A stretch of DNA of 64,000 bases from Polaromonas sp047303325 (GTDB lineage Bacteria; Pseudomonadota; Gammaproteobacteria; Burkholderiales; Burkholderiaceae_C), in contig NZ_JBKBEX010000008.1 in NCBI RefSeq assembly GCF_047303325.1, forward strand, positions 112,643 to 176,642, in the 5' to 3' direction. Under the pieces are notes generated by a model. It saw only the letters and a list, made by a program, of their open reading frames with translations, did no database searches and was not told the DNA's origin. How positions within the stretch are numbered: the stretch's first letter is position 1; the number at the start of each line of letters is the position of its first letter. Of this stretch, positions 35,330 to 43,155 are shown piece by piece. The translations under genes were made by a program, and so were the position numbers.

Positions 35330-35382
35330 GGGCCACCTTTTGAAACTGTCTCGTCATGATTTTTTCAAGCGTTTTCCCCCGG

Positions 35383-35673
35383 CTACCAATCTGCCGTGGG
35401 GCTGTTCGCGGTGGGGGCGGGTGGTGCGTCGGTCTCGGCATAGCGCCGCAAGTCTGCCAGCAGCACTCGCGCATCCAGCGCATGCAACACCTGAAGCAAC
35501 TGGTCGAGGCTTACCGCGCCGGGGTTTTTTTCAATATCGGCCATGCGGACTTGTTTGACGCCTATGCGCTGACCCAACGCGGTCTGCGTCAGCCCGCGTG
35601 CTTTTCGCAGCGATTTCAAATGCACTGACAGCTGTGCTGATGTCTGAACGGGAAAGGTTTGAAGCGTGCTCAT
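35383..35673 (-). CDS. hipB: HipB-like helix-turn-helix antitoxin
   Basis: A 96-residue protein with a Cro/C1-type helix-turn-helix (LRKARGLTQTALGQRIGVKQ) and a flexible Pro/Ala-rich C-terminal tail, as in HipB antitoxins that bind both operator DNA and HipA. It is directly upstream of hipA on the same strand. AT-rich palindromes precede it. The ATG at 35673 is chosen as the start of the ordered protein; ten more residues could precede. Confidence 0.88.
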   Translation of the reverse strand: MSTLQTFPVQTSAQLSVHLKSLRKARGLTQTALGQRIGVKQVRMADIEKNPGAVSLDQLLQVLHALDARVLLADLRRYAETDAPPAPTANSPTADW

Positions 35674-35690
35674 TAATACCACCTTTGAGT

Positions 35691-35725
35691 GATATTTGCA
35701 CAATATCGTTTTTATACAATATTGT
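35691..35725. promoter_or_regulatory. Palindromes upstream of hipB (operator candidates)
   Basis: Three overlapping inverted repeats lie just before hipB: GATAT/ATATC with a seven-base spacer (35691-35707), ACAATAT/ATATTGT with a 12-base spacer (35700-35725), and the perfect ten-base palindrome ACAATATTGT (35716-35725). HipB-type antitoxins autoregulate through spaced inverted repeats in this position. The stretch is much AT-richer than the surroundings. Confidence 0.6.
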
Positions 35726-35815
35726 CAATATATCGTTCAAGGGCGATCAAATGGCCCGGCTTGTACTGTCCCGCCGGCATCGCGTTTTGCGAGGCCTGGG
35801 GTCTGTTAACAGTCC

Positions 35816-36238
35816 CTAGGCCGCCTTGCGAATCGTGCCCTGCGCCGCGGCGCACAGCGTGCGCTCCTCACCGCGCAGCACAAAAATATCGCAGCGGCAA
35901 ACGGCCTGCGTCTTGCCGCTGCCCACCACCGTGGCCACCGCCAGCAGGCGTTCGGCATCCCTGGCCGGCCGCAGGTAGTTGATCTTGAACTCGGCCGTCA
36001 CCGAATCACCCAGCACCGAACCGCCGGCAAAGGTCAGTGCGTTGTCCGCGAGATAAGACAGCACACCGCCGTGCACAAAGCCATGCTGCTGCAGCAAGCC
36101 GGGCACCACCGGCACCGACAGCTCCGCGCCGCCGGGCGTAAAGGCGTCGAGCCGCGCGGCCAGCAGCGCGCTGAAAGGCTGCCGGCTCAATACCTCGCGG
36201 CCGAAGCGCAGCAGCTCATCCGGTTGCTCAGCGGGCAT
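35816..36238 (-). CDS. PaaI family hotdog-fold thioesterase
   Basis: A 140-residue single hotdog domain with the family signature QQHGFVHGGVLSYLADNA and the later KINYLRPA strand. Members hydrolyse acyl-CoA or aryl-CoA thioesters in the cytosol. The ATG at 36238 lies inside the end of the preceding SRPBCC gene (11-base overlap), so the two are co-translated; a TetR gene lies further upstream. Confidence 0.88.
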   Translation of the reverse strand: MPAEQPDELLRFGREVLSRQPFSALLAARLDAFTPGGAELSVPVVPGLLQQHGFVHGGVLSYLADNALTFAGGSVLGDSVTAEFKINYLRPARDAERLLAVATVVGSGKTQAVCRCDIFVLRGEERTLCAAAQGTIRKAA

Positions 36239-36758
36239 GCCGGCTCCCCGCAAAAGGCGGTGCCGGCCGGCGGCGGCCGCCCGATGCCAGCCAGCGCAGC
36301 AGCCGTACACCCGCCGTCCGCGCTACAGGCCGGGGCTCAATGCCCAGCGATACCTGGGTCTGCGACAGCACGTCCTCCACGCACACGTCGTGCAGCGGCC
36401 TTATGACCAACAGCCAGTAGAGCAGCGCAGCGCCGCGCGTTCGCATCTCGATGCGATGCTCGAGCACGCAATGCGCGGGCGTAGCGTCCAATACCTCAAA
36501 GCCGTGCCAGCCATCAAACCCCTTGGGCCTGGTGAACCGGAAACGCACCGACTGGCCCGGTGTGTAGGCCTCCACCGTATAGCGTATCGGGCCATGGCCG
36601 CCGATGGCGCCTACGGCCAGCGGCCTGTCGAACTTCATGCGCGGCCAGTCCCACCCCGGCCATAGCGCATCCGCCGGAGAACCCAGCGAGTCAATCAGCG
36701 TACCCACGCGTTCGGGGCTCGCATGCAGCAGGCGTTGGTGAACGTTTACGACTTTCAT
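36228..36758 (-). CDS. SRPBCC-like polyketide cyclase/START-fold protein
   Basis: A 176-residue protein with a START/SRPBCC-like pattern: VHQRLLHASPERV at the start, RYTVEAYTPGQSVRFRFTR in the middle strands, and a long C-terminal helix around LLYWLLVIRPLHDVCVED. Such folds bind hydrophobic ligands. It is coupled to a thioesterase gene and lies downstream of a TetR gene. The basic Pro/Arg-rich end overlaps the next gene and is not part of the fold. Confidence 0.75.
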   Translation of the reverse strand: MKVVNVHQRLLHASPERVGTLIDSLGSPADALWPGWDWPRMKFDRPLAVGAIGGHGPIRYTVEAYTPGQSVRFRFTRPKGFDGWHGFEVLDATPAHCVLEHRIEMRTRGAALLYWLLVIRPLHDVCVEDVLSQTQVSLGIEPRPVARTAGVRLLRWLASGGRRRPAPPFAGSRHAR

Positions 36759-36816
36759 ACGGACACTCCTTGTTGAATTTCTCTGGGGTTCTTGGGGTGG
36801 GGTTCCCGGGTATCGG

Positions 36817-37413
36817 TCAGGCCGCCACGGCCATCCAGGCGCCGTGTTCCAGCGCGGCCCTCAGCTTGGGCGCGACGGCTGGCACAGGCTGGCTGACCCA
36901 GCGCTGCGTCAGCGAAAACGCCGGCGAGAACACCAGCGCCATCCACACATGAAACGGCATAGGCCGCAACTCGCCGGCTTCCATACGCTGTTCCATCCAG
37001 GCTTTTAGCGCACCAAAGGCCTGCTCGTTGGCGGTGCTGGTCTCGGCACCGTCCGTCATGTCGCCGCCGCGGCGCAGCGCGTGCAGCAGCCGCGCCTGGT
37101 CCGGGTGCTGCAGTACCCACTGGATGTAGGCGCGCACCAGGCCCTTCACGCCGGCCTGGGCCGAGGCCTTGCCGGCAATCGGCTGCATCAGCGCCGCATG
37201 GAAGTCGCGCAGCATGTGGGCATACAGCGCATCGGCCAGCAGCGCCTTGGTCGGGAAGTGGTGGTACAGGCTGCCGTTGCTCACGCCGGCCTCCTGGCGC
37301 ACCATGTCCATGGAGGCGGCCGTGAAGCCCTGGGCCAGGAACACTTTGGTGGCGGCTTCGAGCAGGCGATCGCGAGTGGATGCAGTGGAGGACGGGGTAG
37401 CGGTGGAGCTCAT
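36817..37413 (-). CDS. TetR family transcriptional regulator
   Basis: A 198-residue repressor with the TetR helix-turn-helix LLEAATKVFLAQGFTAASMD followed by GVSNGSLYHHFPTKALL, and a helical ligand/dimerisation domain. A perfect 17-bp palindrome lies three bases upstream of its start codon, implying autoregulation. It may also control the downstream SRPBCC and thioesterase genes on the same strand and the divergent aminotransferase. Confidence 0.92.
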   Translation of the reverse strand: MSSTATPSSTASTRDRLLEAATKVFLAQGFTAASMDMVRQEAGVSNGSLYHHFPTKALLADALYAHMLRDFHAALMQPIAGKASAQAGVKGLVRAYIQWVLQHPDQARLLHALRRGGDMTDGAETSTANEQAFGALKAWMEQRMEAGELRPMPFHVWMALVFSPAFSLTQRWVSQPVPAVAPKLRAALEHGAWMAVAA

Positions 37414-37415
37414 GA

Positions 37416-37432
37416 CTAGAGTATTACTCTAG
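37416..37432. promoter_or_regulatory. Perfect 17-bp TetR operator
   Basis: CTAGAGTA and TACTCTAG are perfect 8-bp inverted arms around one central T, directly upstream of the TetR start codon (37411-37413). Position and symmetry make it the obvious operator of this repressor. Confidence 0.75.
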
Positions 37433-37527
37433 ACCAACACTCTGTCAACCACCGCTCGCCCGGCCCGGCTGCGGGCAGGCCGCGCCCAAATTGGCGACAA
37501 TGCAGCCCAGAAAGCGAGAAACCGAAC

Positions 37528-38724
37528 ATGCCCCTGCACTTTGCCGACCGCCTCAACAACGTTGAAACCTCCGCCATCCGCGAACTCTTCAAACTGCTGG
37601 GCAAGCCCGGCATCGTCAGTTTTGCCGGCGGCTTTCCCGACCCCGCCATGTTCGACGTGGCCGGCATCCAGGAGGCCAGCAACAAGGCCTTGAGCGAAGA
37701 GCCCGGCGGCGCGCTGCAATACGGCGCCACCGAAGGCTACGGCCCGCTGCGCGAACAGCTCAGCGCCTTCATGGCCACCAAGGGCGCCAAAGACGTCGCC
37801 CCCGAGAACCTCATCGTCACCACCGGTAGCCAGCAGGCGCTTGATTTGCTCGGCAAGACCATGATCTCGCCCGGCGACAAGGTCATCGTCGAAGGCCCGA
37901 CCTTCCTCGCCACCATCCAGTGCTTTCGCCTCTATGGCGCCGAACTCATCAGCGCGCCCATCGACGCCCACGGCGTCAAGACCGACGAGCTCGAAAAACT
38001 CATCGCCCAGCACAAGCCCAAGTTTGTCTACCTGATCCCCACCTTCGGCAACCCCAGCGGCGCGCTGCTGAGCCTGGAGCGCCGCAAGCAGGTGCTCGAA
38101 ATGGCCGTCAAGCACCAGACCCTCATCGTCGAGGACGATCCTTATGGTGACCTCTACTTCGGCGAGGCACCGCCGCCTTCGCTGCTGGCGCTCAGCCCCA
38201 CGGTGCCCGGCAGCCGCGAGCTGCTTGCGCATTGCGGCTCCCTCAGCAAGGTGCTGAGCCCAGGCCTGCGCGTGGGCTGGATGGTCGCCCCCGCCGAGCT
38301 GCTGGCCAAGGCCACCATGTGCAAGCAGTTCAGCGACGCGCACACCAGCACCTTCGCCCAGGCCACCGCCGCCCAATACCTCAAGGCCGGCCGCATGCCC
38401 GACACCCTCAAGCGCGTGCGCAAGGTGTATGGCGAACGCGCCACCGCCATGGGCAATGCCCTGAAACGCGAACTCGGCGACGCGATTGAATTCACCCAGC
38501 CGCAAGGCGGTTTGTTTTTCTGGGCCCGCCTCACGGGCGCGGGCGGCAAAAGCAAGGACGCCGGCGAGTTCGCCAAGAAGGCGATTGAACAGCTCGTGGC
38601 CTTTGTGCCCGGCGCGCCTTTCTACGCGGCCAACCCCGACCTCGCCACGCTGCGGCTGAGCTTTGCAACGGCGGATGTGGCGAAGATTGAAGAGGGTGTG
38701 GGGCGGTTGGGGAAGGCGCTTTGA
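37528..38724 (+). CDS. PLP-dependent aminotransferase, LysN/2-aminoadipate type
   Basis: A 398-residue fold-type I aminotransferase. IVSFAGGFPDPAMF near the start, PTFGNPSGALLS, and CGSLSKVLSPGLRVGW with the PLP lysine are the marks of the class I/II subgroup that includes 2-aminoadipate aminotransferase LysN and the MocR catalytic domain. The amino-acid substrate cannot be read from sequence. It is divergent from the TetR gene. The stop overlaps the possible TTG start of the next gene. Confidence 0.9.
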   Translation: MPLHFADRLNNVETSAIRELFKLLGKPGIVSFAGGFPDPAMFDVAGIQEASNKALSEEPGGALQYGATEGYGPLREQLSAFMATKGAKDVAPENLIVTTGSQQALDLLGKTMISPGDKVIVEGPTFLATIQCFRLYGAELISAPIDAHGVKTDELEKLIAQHKPKFVYLIPTFGNPSGALLSLERRKQVLEMAVKHQTLIVEDDPYGDLYFGEAPPPSLLALSPTVPGSRELLAHCGSLSKVLSPGLRVGWMVAPAELLAKATMCKQFSDAHTSTFAQATAAQYLKAGRMPDTLKRVRKVYGERATAMGNALKRELGDAIEFTQPQGGLFFWARLTGAGGKSKDAGEFAKKAIEQLVAFVPGAPFYAANPDLATLRLSFATADVAKIEEGVGRLGKAL

Positions 38725-39176
38725 GGTCGCGCGCGCGGGCACCTTCTCTCATTGGCATTGGCCTGCTCTCGGCGATGCTGACCGTCCACGCCACATCACA
38801 CGCGCAGGAGGCTTCGGCCGCGGCGCCCGAGCTCGCACGAGGGCAGGTGATTTTTTACGCGCCCGATGACACGGACCGCGCAGTCAATATACCCATAGCT
38901 GTTGGCATGCCCAATGGTGGTGTCCAACACGGCGCTATCACCCGCTACACCAAAACCACGCCCTATTCGAAGCCACCTGCGTGCGGAACGCCGGGCCCTT
39001 TGACCTTATCGCTGGAGCAGGGCTGGTACCGCTGGGAGGTGCCCGGCCACCGCTGCATGCCTTCGCTGGTTTCCGAAGGGGGCGCCGTCAAGGTCCAGGC
39101 CGGGGCCTGTGTGCAGATCGATCTCGCGAGAATCTGGGGATGCGATTTACCACGCACTAAGGGGGCTGTCAGGTGA
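38721..39176 (+). CDS. Hypothetical exported protein, first of three nested genes
   Basis: A 151-residue protein starting with TTG at 38721, overlapping the upstream stop as TTGA. It has a signal peptide (about 30 residues, cleavage near SHAQEA) and a mature region with four Cys (one each in PPACGTPG, GHRCMPS, GACVQ and WGCDL), suggesting disulfides in the periplasm. No domain is recognised. Its 3' end overlaps the next gene as GTGA. A later ATG at 38775 is an alternative start but would truncate the signal peptide. Confidence 0.6.
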   Translation: MRSRARAPSLIGIGLLSAMLTVHATSHAQEASAAAPELARGQVIFYAPDDTDRAVNIPIAVGMPNGGVQHGAITRYTKTTPYSKPPACGTPGPLTLSLEQGWYRWEVPGHRCMPSLVSEGGAVKVQAGACVQIDLARIWGCDLPRTKGAVR

Positions 39177-39781
39177 CACGCCGAAACTCTGCAATTGCTT
39201 TGGGGTTCATGCTTACAGGCGTCCTGGCCATGCAGCCCGCCGCAGCCGTCACCATGCTGGGCAGCGATTTTGACAGCCTGTGCGCCAAGGCCGAGGCGGC
39301 AGTCCATGCCACAGTGGTACGGCAGGAGTTGCTGCCGCCGCAAGGCAATATCACTGCGCCACGCATGTGCTATGAGTTGAAAGTGATTTCGCAGCTCGAC
39401 ACCAAGCCGGCCCTCGCTGCCGATGCCCGAATCTGCTATCTGGGCGATGTGGTCTCCCCGGTCAAAACCGTGGTGGCCGGCATCCGTTACCCGGTGGTGG
39501 GAGAGACCGGCGTGTTCCTGATTAAGTCGCTGAACAACAACGCCGTCGTGTCACCGCTGCAAGGCTACAACCAGGGGCAGTTTGTGGTCCGTAAAGTCGC
39601 CGGCCGTGACGCGGTGTTTACCGCCAGAGGCAAGGCCGTCTGCGGCTTTGACGCCACCCTGCGCTCCGGCTCGCTCGATGGCGAGATCGCGGACGGGTTG
39701 GTGACGGAAGTGGCTAAACAGCGCTGCCAGCCCATGCCGCTTACCACCTTTGCTGAAAAAATCCGCCAATGCCGTCGCTGA
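39173..39781 (+). CDS. Hypothetical exported protein, second of three nested genes
   Basis: A 202-residue protein with a GTG start overlapping the upstream stop (GTGA) and a clear signal peptide (cleavage near AAAVT). The mature part has a beta-rich look (MCYELKVISQLDTKPA, ARICYLGDVVSPVKTVVAGI) and paired cysteines. It overlaps the matrixin gene by 13 bases. The function is not recognised; the coupled gene order suggests it works with the downstream secreted protease, for example as an inhibitor, chaperone or substrate. Confidence 0.65.
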   Translation: MTRRNSAIALGFMLTGVLAMQPAAAVTMLGSDFDSLCAKAEAAVHATVVRQELLPPQGNITAPRMCYELKVISQLDTKPALAADARICYLGDVVSPVKTVVAGIRYPVVGETGVFLIKSLNNNAVVSPLQGYNQGQFVVRKVAGRDAVFTARGKAVCGFDATLRSGSLDGEIADGLVTEVAKQRCQPMPLTTFAEKIRQCRR

Positions 39782-40359
39782 AATTCTGCTGCCGCCTGGC
39801 GATTCTTGTCCTGGCCTGCCTTGCCTTTCCCGCAGCCCTCTATGCTTACCGGCTGGAGCCCTATCGCTGGGACGTCTCCACGCTACCCACCATCGTTCGC
39901 ATCTACTTCCGTTTCGATCCCCCGGCCTATAACGGTGCTTTCTTCAAGGCCATGAACCAGTGGAATGCCGTCAACAAGGCGGTGGAATTAAGGCCCGGCG
40001 ACCATGGCGGCGTTGGGACGGTGTGCTCTCCCGAATCCAATTCAGCGACTTTCGACTACAGGGTTTGCGGCACCCAGTGGGATGAGTCGGTGCTCGCCAT
40101 CACTGTGGTCAACTACCAGAATGGCTCGGCACAACACGGCACCGTGATTTTCAACTCCAACCTCAATTTCGAGGTTTACACAGGGCCTGCACGTCCCGGC
40201 GTTTTCGACATGGGCCGTGTCGCCCTGCACGAACTCGGGCATTTCCTGGGCCTAGACCACGAAACGGCAGCCCAGGCCATCATGCAGCCACGGATCAGCG
40301 ACCTCGACACGCTCAAGCCTGACGACATCAACGGCATCCGTGCCCGCTACAGCAAGTAA
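39769..40359 (+). CDS. Secreted matrixin-type metalloprotease
   Basis: A 196-residue protein with a signal peptide (cleavage near LYAYR) and the extended zinc motif HELGHFLGLDH, which is the HExxHxxGxxH signature of metzincins, followed by an IMQPRI segment where the Met-turn is expected. The short catalytic domain with no pro-region or C-terminal domain is typical of bacterial matrixins. It is the third of three overlapping genes encoding exported proteins. The target is unknown. Confidence 0.85.
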   Translation: MPSLKFCCRLAILVLACLAFPAALYAYRLEPYRWDVSTLPTIVRIYFRFDPPAYNGAFFKAMNQWNAVNKAVELRPGDHGGVGTVCSPESNSATFDYRVCGTQWDESVLAITVVNYQNGSAQHGTVIFNSNLNFEVYTGPARPGVFDMGRVALHELGHFLGLDHETAAQAIMQPRISDLDTLKPDDINGIRARYSK

Positions 40360-40406
40360 TCGCGCACGGCGAACGCGCCTTCACCGTGGGGAAGGCGTCC
40401 CAAGCC

Positions 40407-40853
40407 TTACTCGTTGATCTCCACCTCCACCAGCTTGCCCAGCAGCACCAGCGACTGCTGCCAGCCCACATAACACTGGTCCGCGGGGATCACCGCGGGA
40501 ATGCCTTCCTGCACCACCTGCATGTCCACGCCGGCGGAGACTTTGGCCAGCGTGATGGTGGTGGTCATCTCGCCCGGCAGGTTGGGGTCGTCGAAGCTGG
40601 CGGTGTAGCGGATGCGCTCGCCGGGCTTGAGTTCCAGGTAGGTGCCGCCGAAGGAATGGCTGTGGCCGTTCGTGTGGTTGGTGAATGACATTTTGTATTT
40701 GCCGCCGACCTTGGCGTCCATTTCATGCACGGTGCCGGTAAAGCCGTTGGGCGGCAGCCATTTGCTCATGGCGGCGGGGCTCAGGAAGGCGCGGTACACC
40801 CGGTCAGGGGTGGATTGCAGAACGCGGTGAAGCTTGACGGTATTGGTAGTCAT
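40407..40853 (-). CDS. AHSA1-like SRPBCC domain protein
   Basis: A 148-residue protein of the activator-of-Hsp90 homologue (AHSA1)/SRPBCC family: VYRAFLSPAAMSKWLPP near the start, GGKYKMSFTN, and the C-terminal helix beginning CYVGWQQSLVLLGKLVE. These small START-fold proteins bind hydrophobic ligands; no specific role can be assigned. It is a stand-alone gene. Confidence 0.88.
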   Translation of the reverse strand: MTTNTVKLHRVLQSTPDRVYRAFLSPAAMSKWLPPNGFTGTVHEMDAKVGGKYKMSFTNHTNGHSHSFGGTYLELKPGERIRYTASFDDPNLPGEMTTTITLAKVSAGVDMQVVQEGIPAVIPADQCYVGWQQSLVLLGKLVEVEINE

Positions 40854-40974
40854 GGCGTGTTTCCTTGGTTAATGACAGATAGAAAAAGAGAGAGAAAGAG
40901 CGAAGGCGGGGGCCGCCCTCTACCTGTACGACGAACGGGCCACGGCGGGATCGACATGGTTTTTTAGGAAATTG

Positions 40975-41529
40975 TCATTTTTTTGGTGCGCCGCGCCTGC
41001 ACACCATCAGCAAGGCCGTCCCGTCCGGCGTCTGCACTTCGCCCACCGCGCGAAACCCGGCTTTTTCATAACAGCGTATCGCACGCGCATTGCGCGGGTC
41101 GGGGTCAGTCTGGATGTGGGTGACTTGCGGGTCGGCCAACAGCCGGGCCACAAAGGCCTTCACCATCGCCGTGCCCAGGCCGCGGCCCAGCTGCGCGGGG
41201 TCGGCAATCGACTGGTCTATGCCGCGCACGCCGGGGTCGGTTTCGTTTTCCCACCAGCCGTCGCCGGAACCCTTGGCCACATAGGACTGGATGTAGGCAA
41301 AGGGAACACCGTCCAGCAATGCGATATGCGGCTGCACCTGGCTGGGGTCCTTGATCCATGCGCCGTATTCAGCCTCAACCTCCGCCAGCGTAGGCGCTTC
41401 GCCCCACCACTCGGTCCAGTGCGGGCGCGCCAGCCAGCCGTGCAGCAGGGGCAGGTCGGCCGCTTGCAAGGGCCTGAAGTTGATATTCACGGCCGTGGCG
41501 GTCTGCGGTGCGCGTAGGGCGCTGTCCAT
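40975..41529 (-). CDS. GNAT acetyltransferase resembling AAC(6')-Ib
   Basis: A 184-residue GNAT enzyme. By recall it is strikingly like aminoglycoside 6'-N-acetyltransferases of the AAC(6')-Ib group: HWTEWWGE near the start, then SYVAKGSGDGWWENETDPG, VRGIDQSIADPAQLGRGLG (acetyl-CoA loop) and RAIRCYEKAGF near the end. The relevant Trp and Asp-rich substrate-binding elements are present. A chromosomal, single-gene setting with neighbour-like base composition suggests a housekeeping or proto-resistance role. The broader family also includes lysine N-acyltransferases of siderophore synthesis, so the substrate is not certain. Confidence 0.8.
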   Translation of the reverse strand: MDSALRAPQTATAVNINFRPLQAADLPLLHGWLARPHWTEWWGEAPTLAEVEAEYGAWIKDPSQVQPHIALLDGVPFAYIQSYVAKGSGDGWWENETDPGVRGIDQSIADPAQLGRGLGTAMVKAFVARLLADPQVTHIQTDPDPRNARAIRCYEKAGFRAVGEVQTPDGTALLMVCRRGAPKK

Positions 41530-41685
41530 GGTGTCTCCCGGGGTGGGTTTTCAATCGACCTGCCATTTTGCACAGGGGGCAGGGCGCCATGCCCCTTGCC
41601 CATACGTTTCGCGGGTGTTTGCCTACAATCCGATACAGCGTGGGTGTGTCGCCTGCGGCACCTTGACTTGGGCCTGTTCACCTTC

Positions 41686-42966
41686 ATGACTTCCGCCGCC
41701 GCGCACAGCGCCATTCGCGCCTCCTCTTCGCCGATCTCTCCCGCCACCCGCCGTTCCATCCTGCTGCTGTCGTGCGCCACTTTCTCGAGCATGGTGGCCC
41801 AGCGCATTTGCGACGCCATGCTGCCCGAGCTCTCGCGCGTGTTCGCCGTTAGCCTGGCCCAGGCGGCGCAAGTGGTGTCGGTGTTTGCCGTGACCTACGG
41901 CATCTCGCAACTGTTTTACGGCCCGCTGGGCGACAGGCTGGGCAAGTTCCGCATCGTGACCTTTGCCGCGCTGGGCTGCAGCGTGGGCAGCGCGGTCGCC
42001 GTGTTCGCGGGCAGCCTCGATATGCTGCTGCTGGCCCGCATCATGATGGCCCTGGGCGCCGCCGCGCTGATCCCGCTGGCCATGGCCTGGATAGGCGACA
42101 CCGTGCCGGCCCACGAGCTGCAGGAAATGCTCACCCGCACCGGCCTGGGCAGCACCCTGGGCATTGTCTGCGGCCAGCTGCTGGGCGGGCTGCTGACCGA
42201 TGCGCTCGGCTGGCGCTGGGCGTTTGCGTTTTTGGTGCTGCTGTTTGGCGCTGTGGGCACGTTGCTGTGGGGCGATTTGCGCCGGCAGCAGGCATTACCA
42301 AAAGCAGTGGCCGAGGCAGGGGCGACTCCAGCACACGGAGCACCCGGAGCACCCGCGGCGCGCCCGCATTTCTTGAAGCAGGCTTTGCTGATCGCCAGCC
42401 GCCCCTGGCCGCGCACCATCCTGTTGCTGGCGGTGATTGAAGGCGCCATGGGTTTTGGCGTGCTGGCCATGTGGGCCTCGCACTTGCACCATGCTTTGGG
42501 TTTGTCGCTCTCGGCCGCGGGCGCCATCGTCGCGCTCTTCGGCCTGGGCGGCGTGGGCTATATGGCCGCCGGCCGCGCGCTGATCCCGCGCCTGGGCCAA
42601 CACGGCCTGGTGTTATTGGGTGGCGGGCTGCTCGGCATCAGCGCGCTGGTGGTGGCCTACATCCCGCACTGGGGCCCGGCCATCCCGGCCAGCCTGGTGG
42701 GCGGCTTTGGCTTCTTTATGTTCCACAACGTCATGCAGGCCAACGCCACCCAAATGGCGCCAGAGGCGCGCGGCACGGCGGTTTCGCTGTTTGCCTCTTT
42801 CCTGTTCCTGGGCCAGTCCCTGGGCGTGGTGCTGGCCGCGGCCTTGATTGGCCGTATAGGAAGCAGCGCTGTGGTGGCACTGGGGGGCGGGGTGATGGCA
42901 GTGGAGGGGGCTTATTTTGCTTGGGTGTTGAGGCGAAGAAATAGCGCACTGAAATTTGTCAACTAG
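41686..42966 (+). CDS. MFS transporter, DHA1-like
   Basis: A 426-residue inner-membrane protein with about 12 hydrophobic helices and the major facilitator motif A-like loop GPLGDRLGKFRI after helix 2, with a hydrophilic central loop (about residues 205-225). This fits the DHA1 drug:proton antiporter or sugar-efflux branch. The ATG at 41686 precedes the first ordered segment. It is divergent from the AAC(6')-like gene. Confidence 0.88.
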   Translation: MTSAAAHSAIRASSSPISPATRRSILLLSCATFSSMVAQRICDAMLPELSRVFAVSLAQAAQVVSVFAVTYGISQLFYGPLGDRLGKFRIVTFAALGCSVGSAVAVFAGSLDMLLLARIMMALGAAALIPLAMAWIGDTVPAHELQEMLTRTGLGSTLGIVCGQLLGGLLTDALGWRWAFAFLVLLFGAVGTLLWGDLRRQQALPKAVAEAGATPAHGAPGAPAARPHFLKQALLIASRPWPRTILLLAVIEGAMGFGVLAMWASHLHHALGLSLSAAGAIVALFGLGGVGYMAAGRALIPRLGQHGLVLLGGGLLGISALVVAYIPHWGPAIPASLVGGFGFFMFHNVMQANATQMAPEARGTAVSLFASFLFLGQSLGVVLAAALIGRIGSSAVVALGGGVMAVEGAYFAWVLRRRNSALKFVN

Positions 42967-43155
42967 CCTGAACGGACAATGGGCAGAATCGGAGGACTAT
43001 GCAGACGCGGCCTCGATCAAGCTGAAGGGCATTGGGATATTTATTTCTGCTTGCTCGAGAAGGAGGTCACCGCTTTCTCCCAGTTATTGGGCGGTGAACG
43101 GCTACTGGAACTTACTCTAGTCATGGAGACTTTCAGCTTCTTAATACTTGCTCTT
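42967..43155. other. Gap at left edge of AT-richer segment
   Basis: About 190 bases between the MFS gene and the AriB-like gene. Base composition becomes visibly AT-richer from about 43030. Short open frames exist on both strands (for example 42979-43161 plus) but none has convincing composition or a good start, so none is called. No repeat, terminator or attachment-site-like duplication was recognised. Confidence 0.4.
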
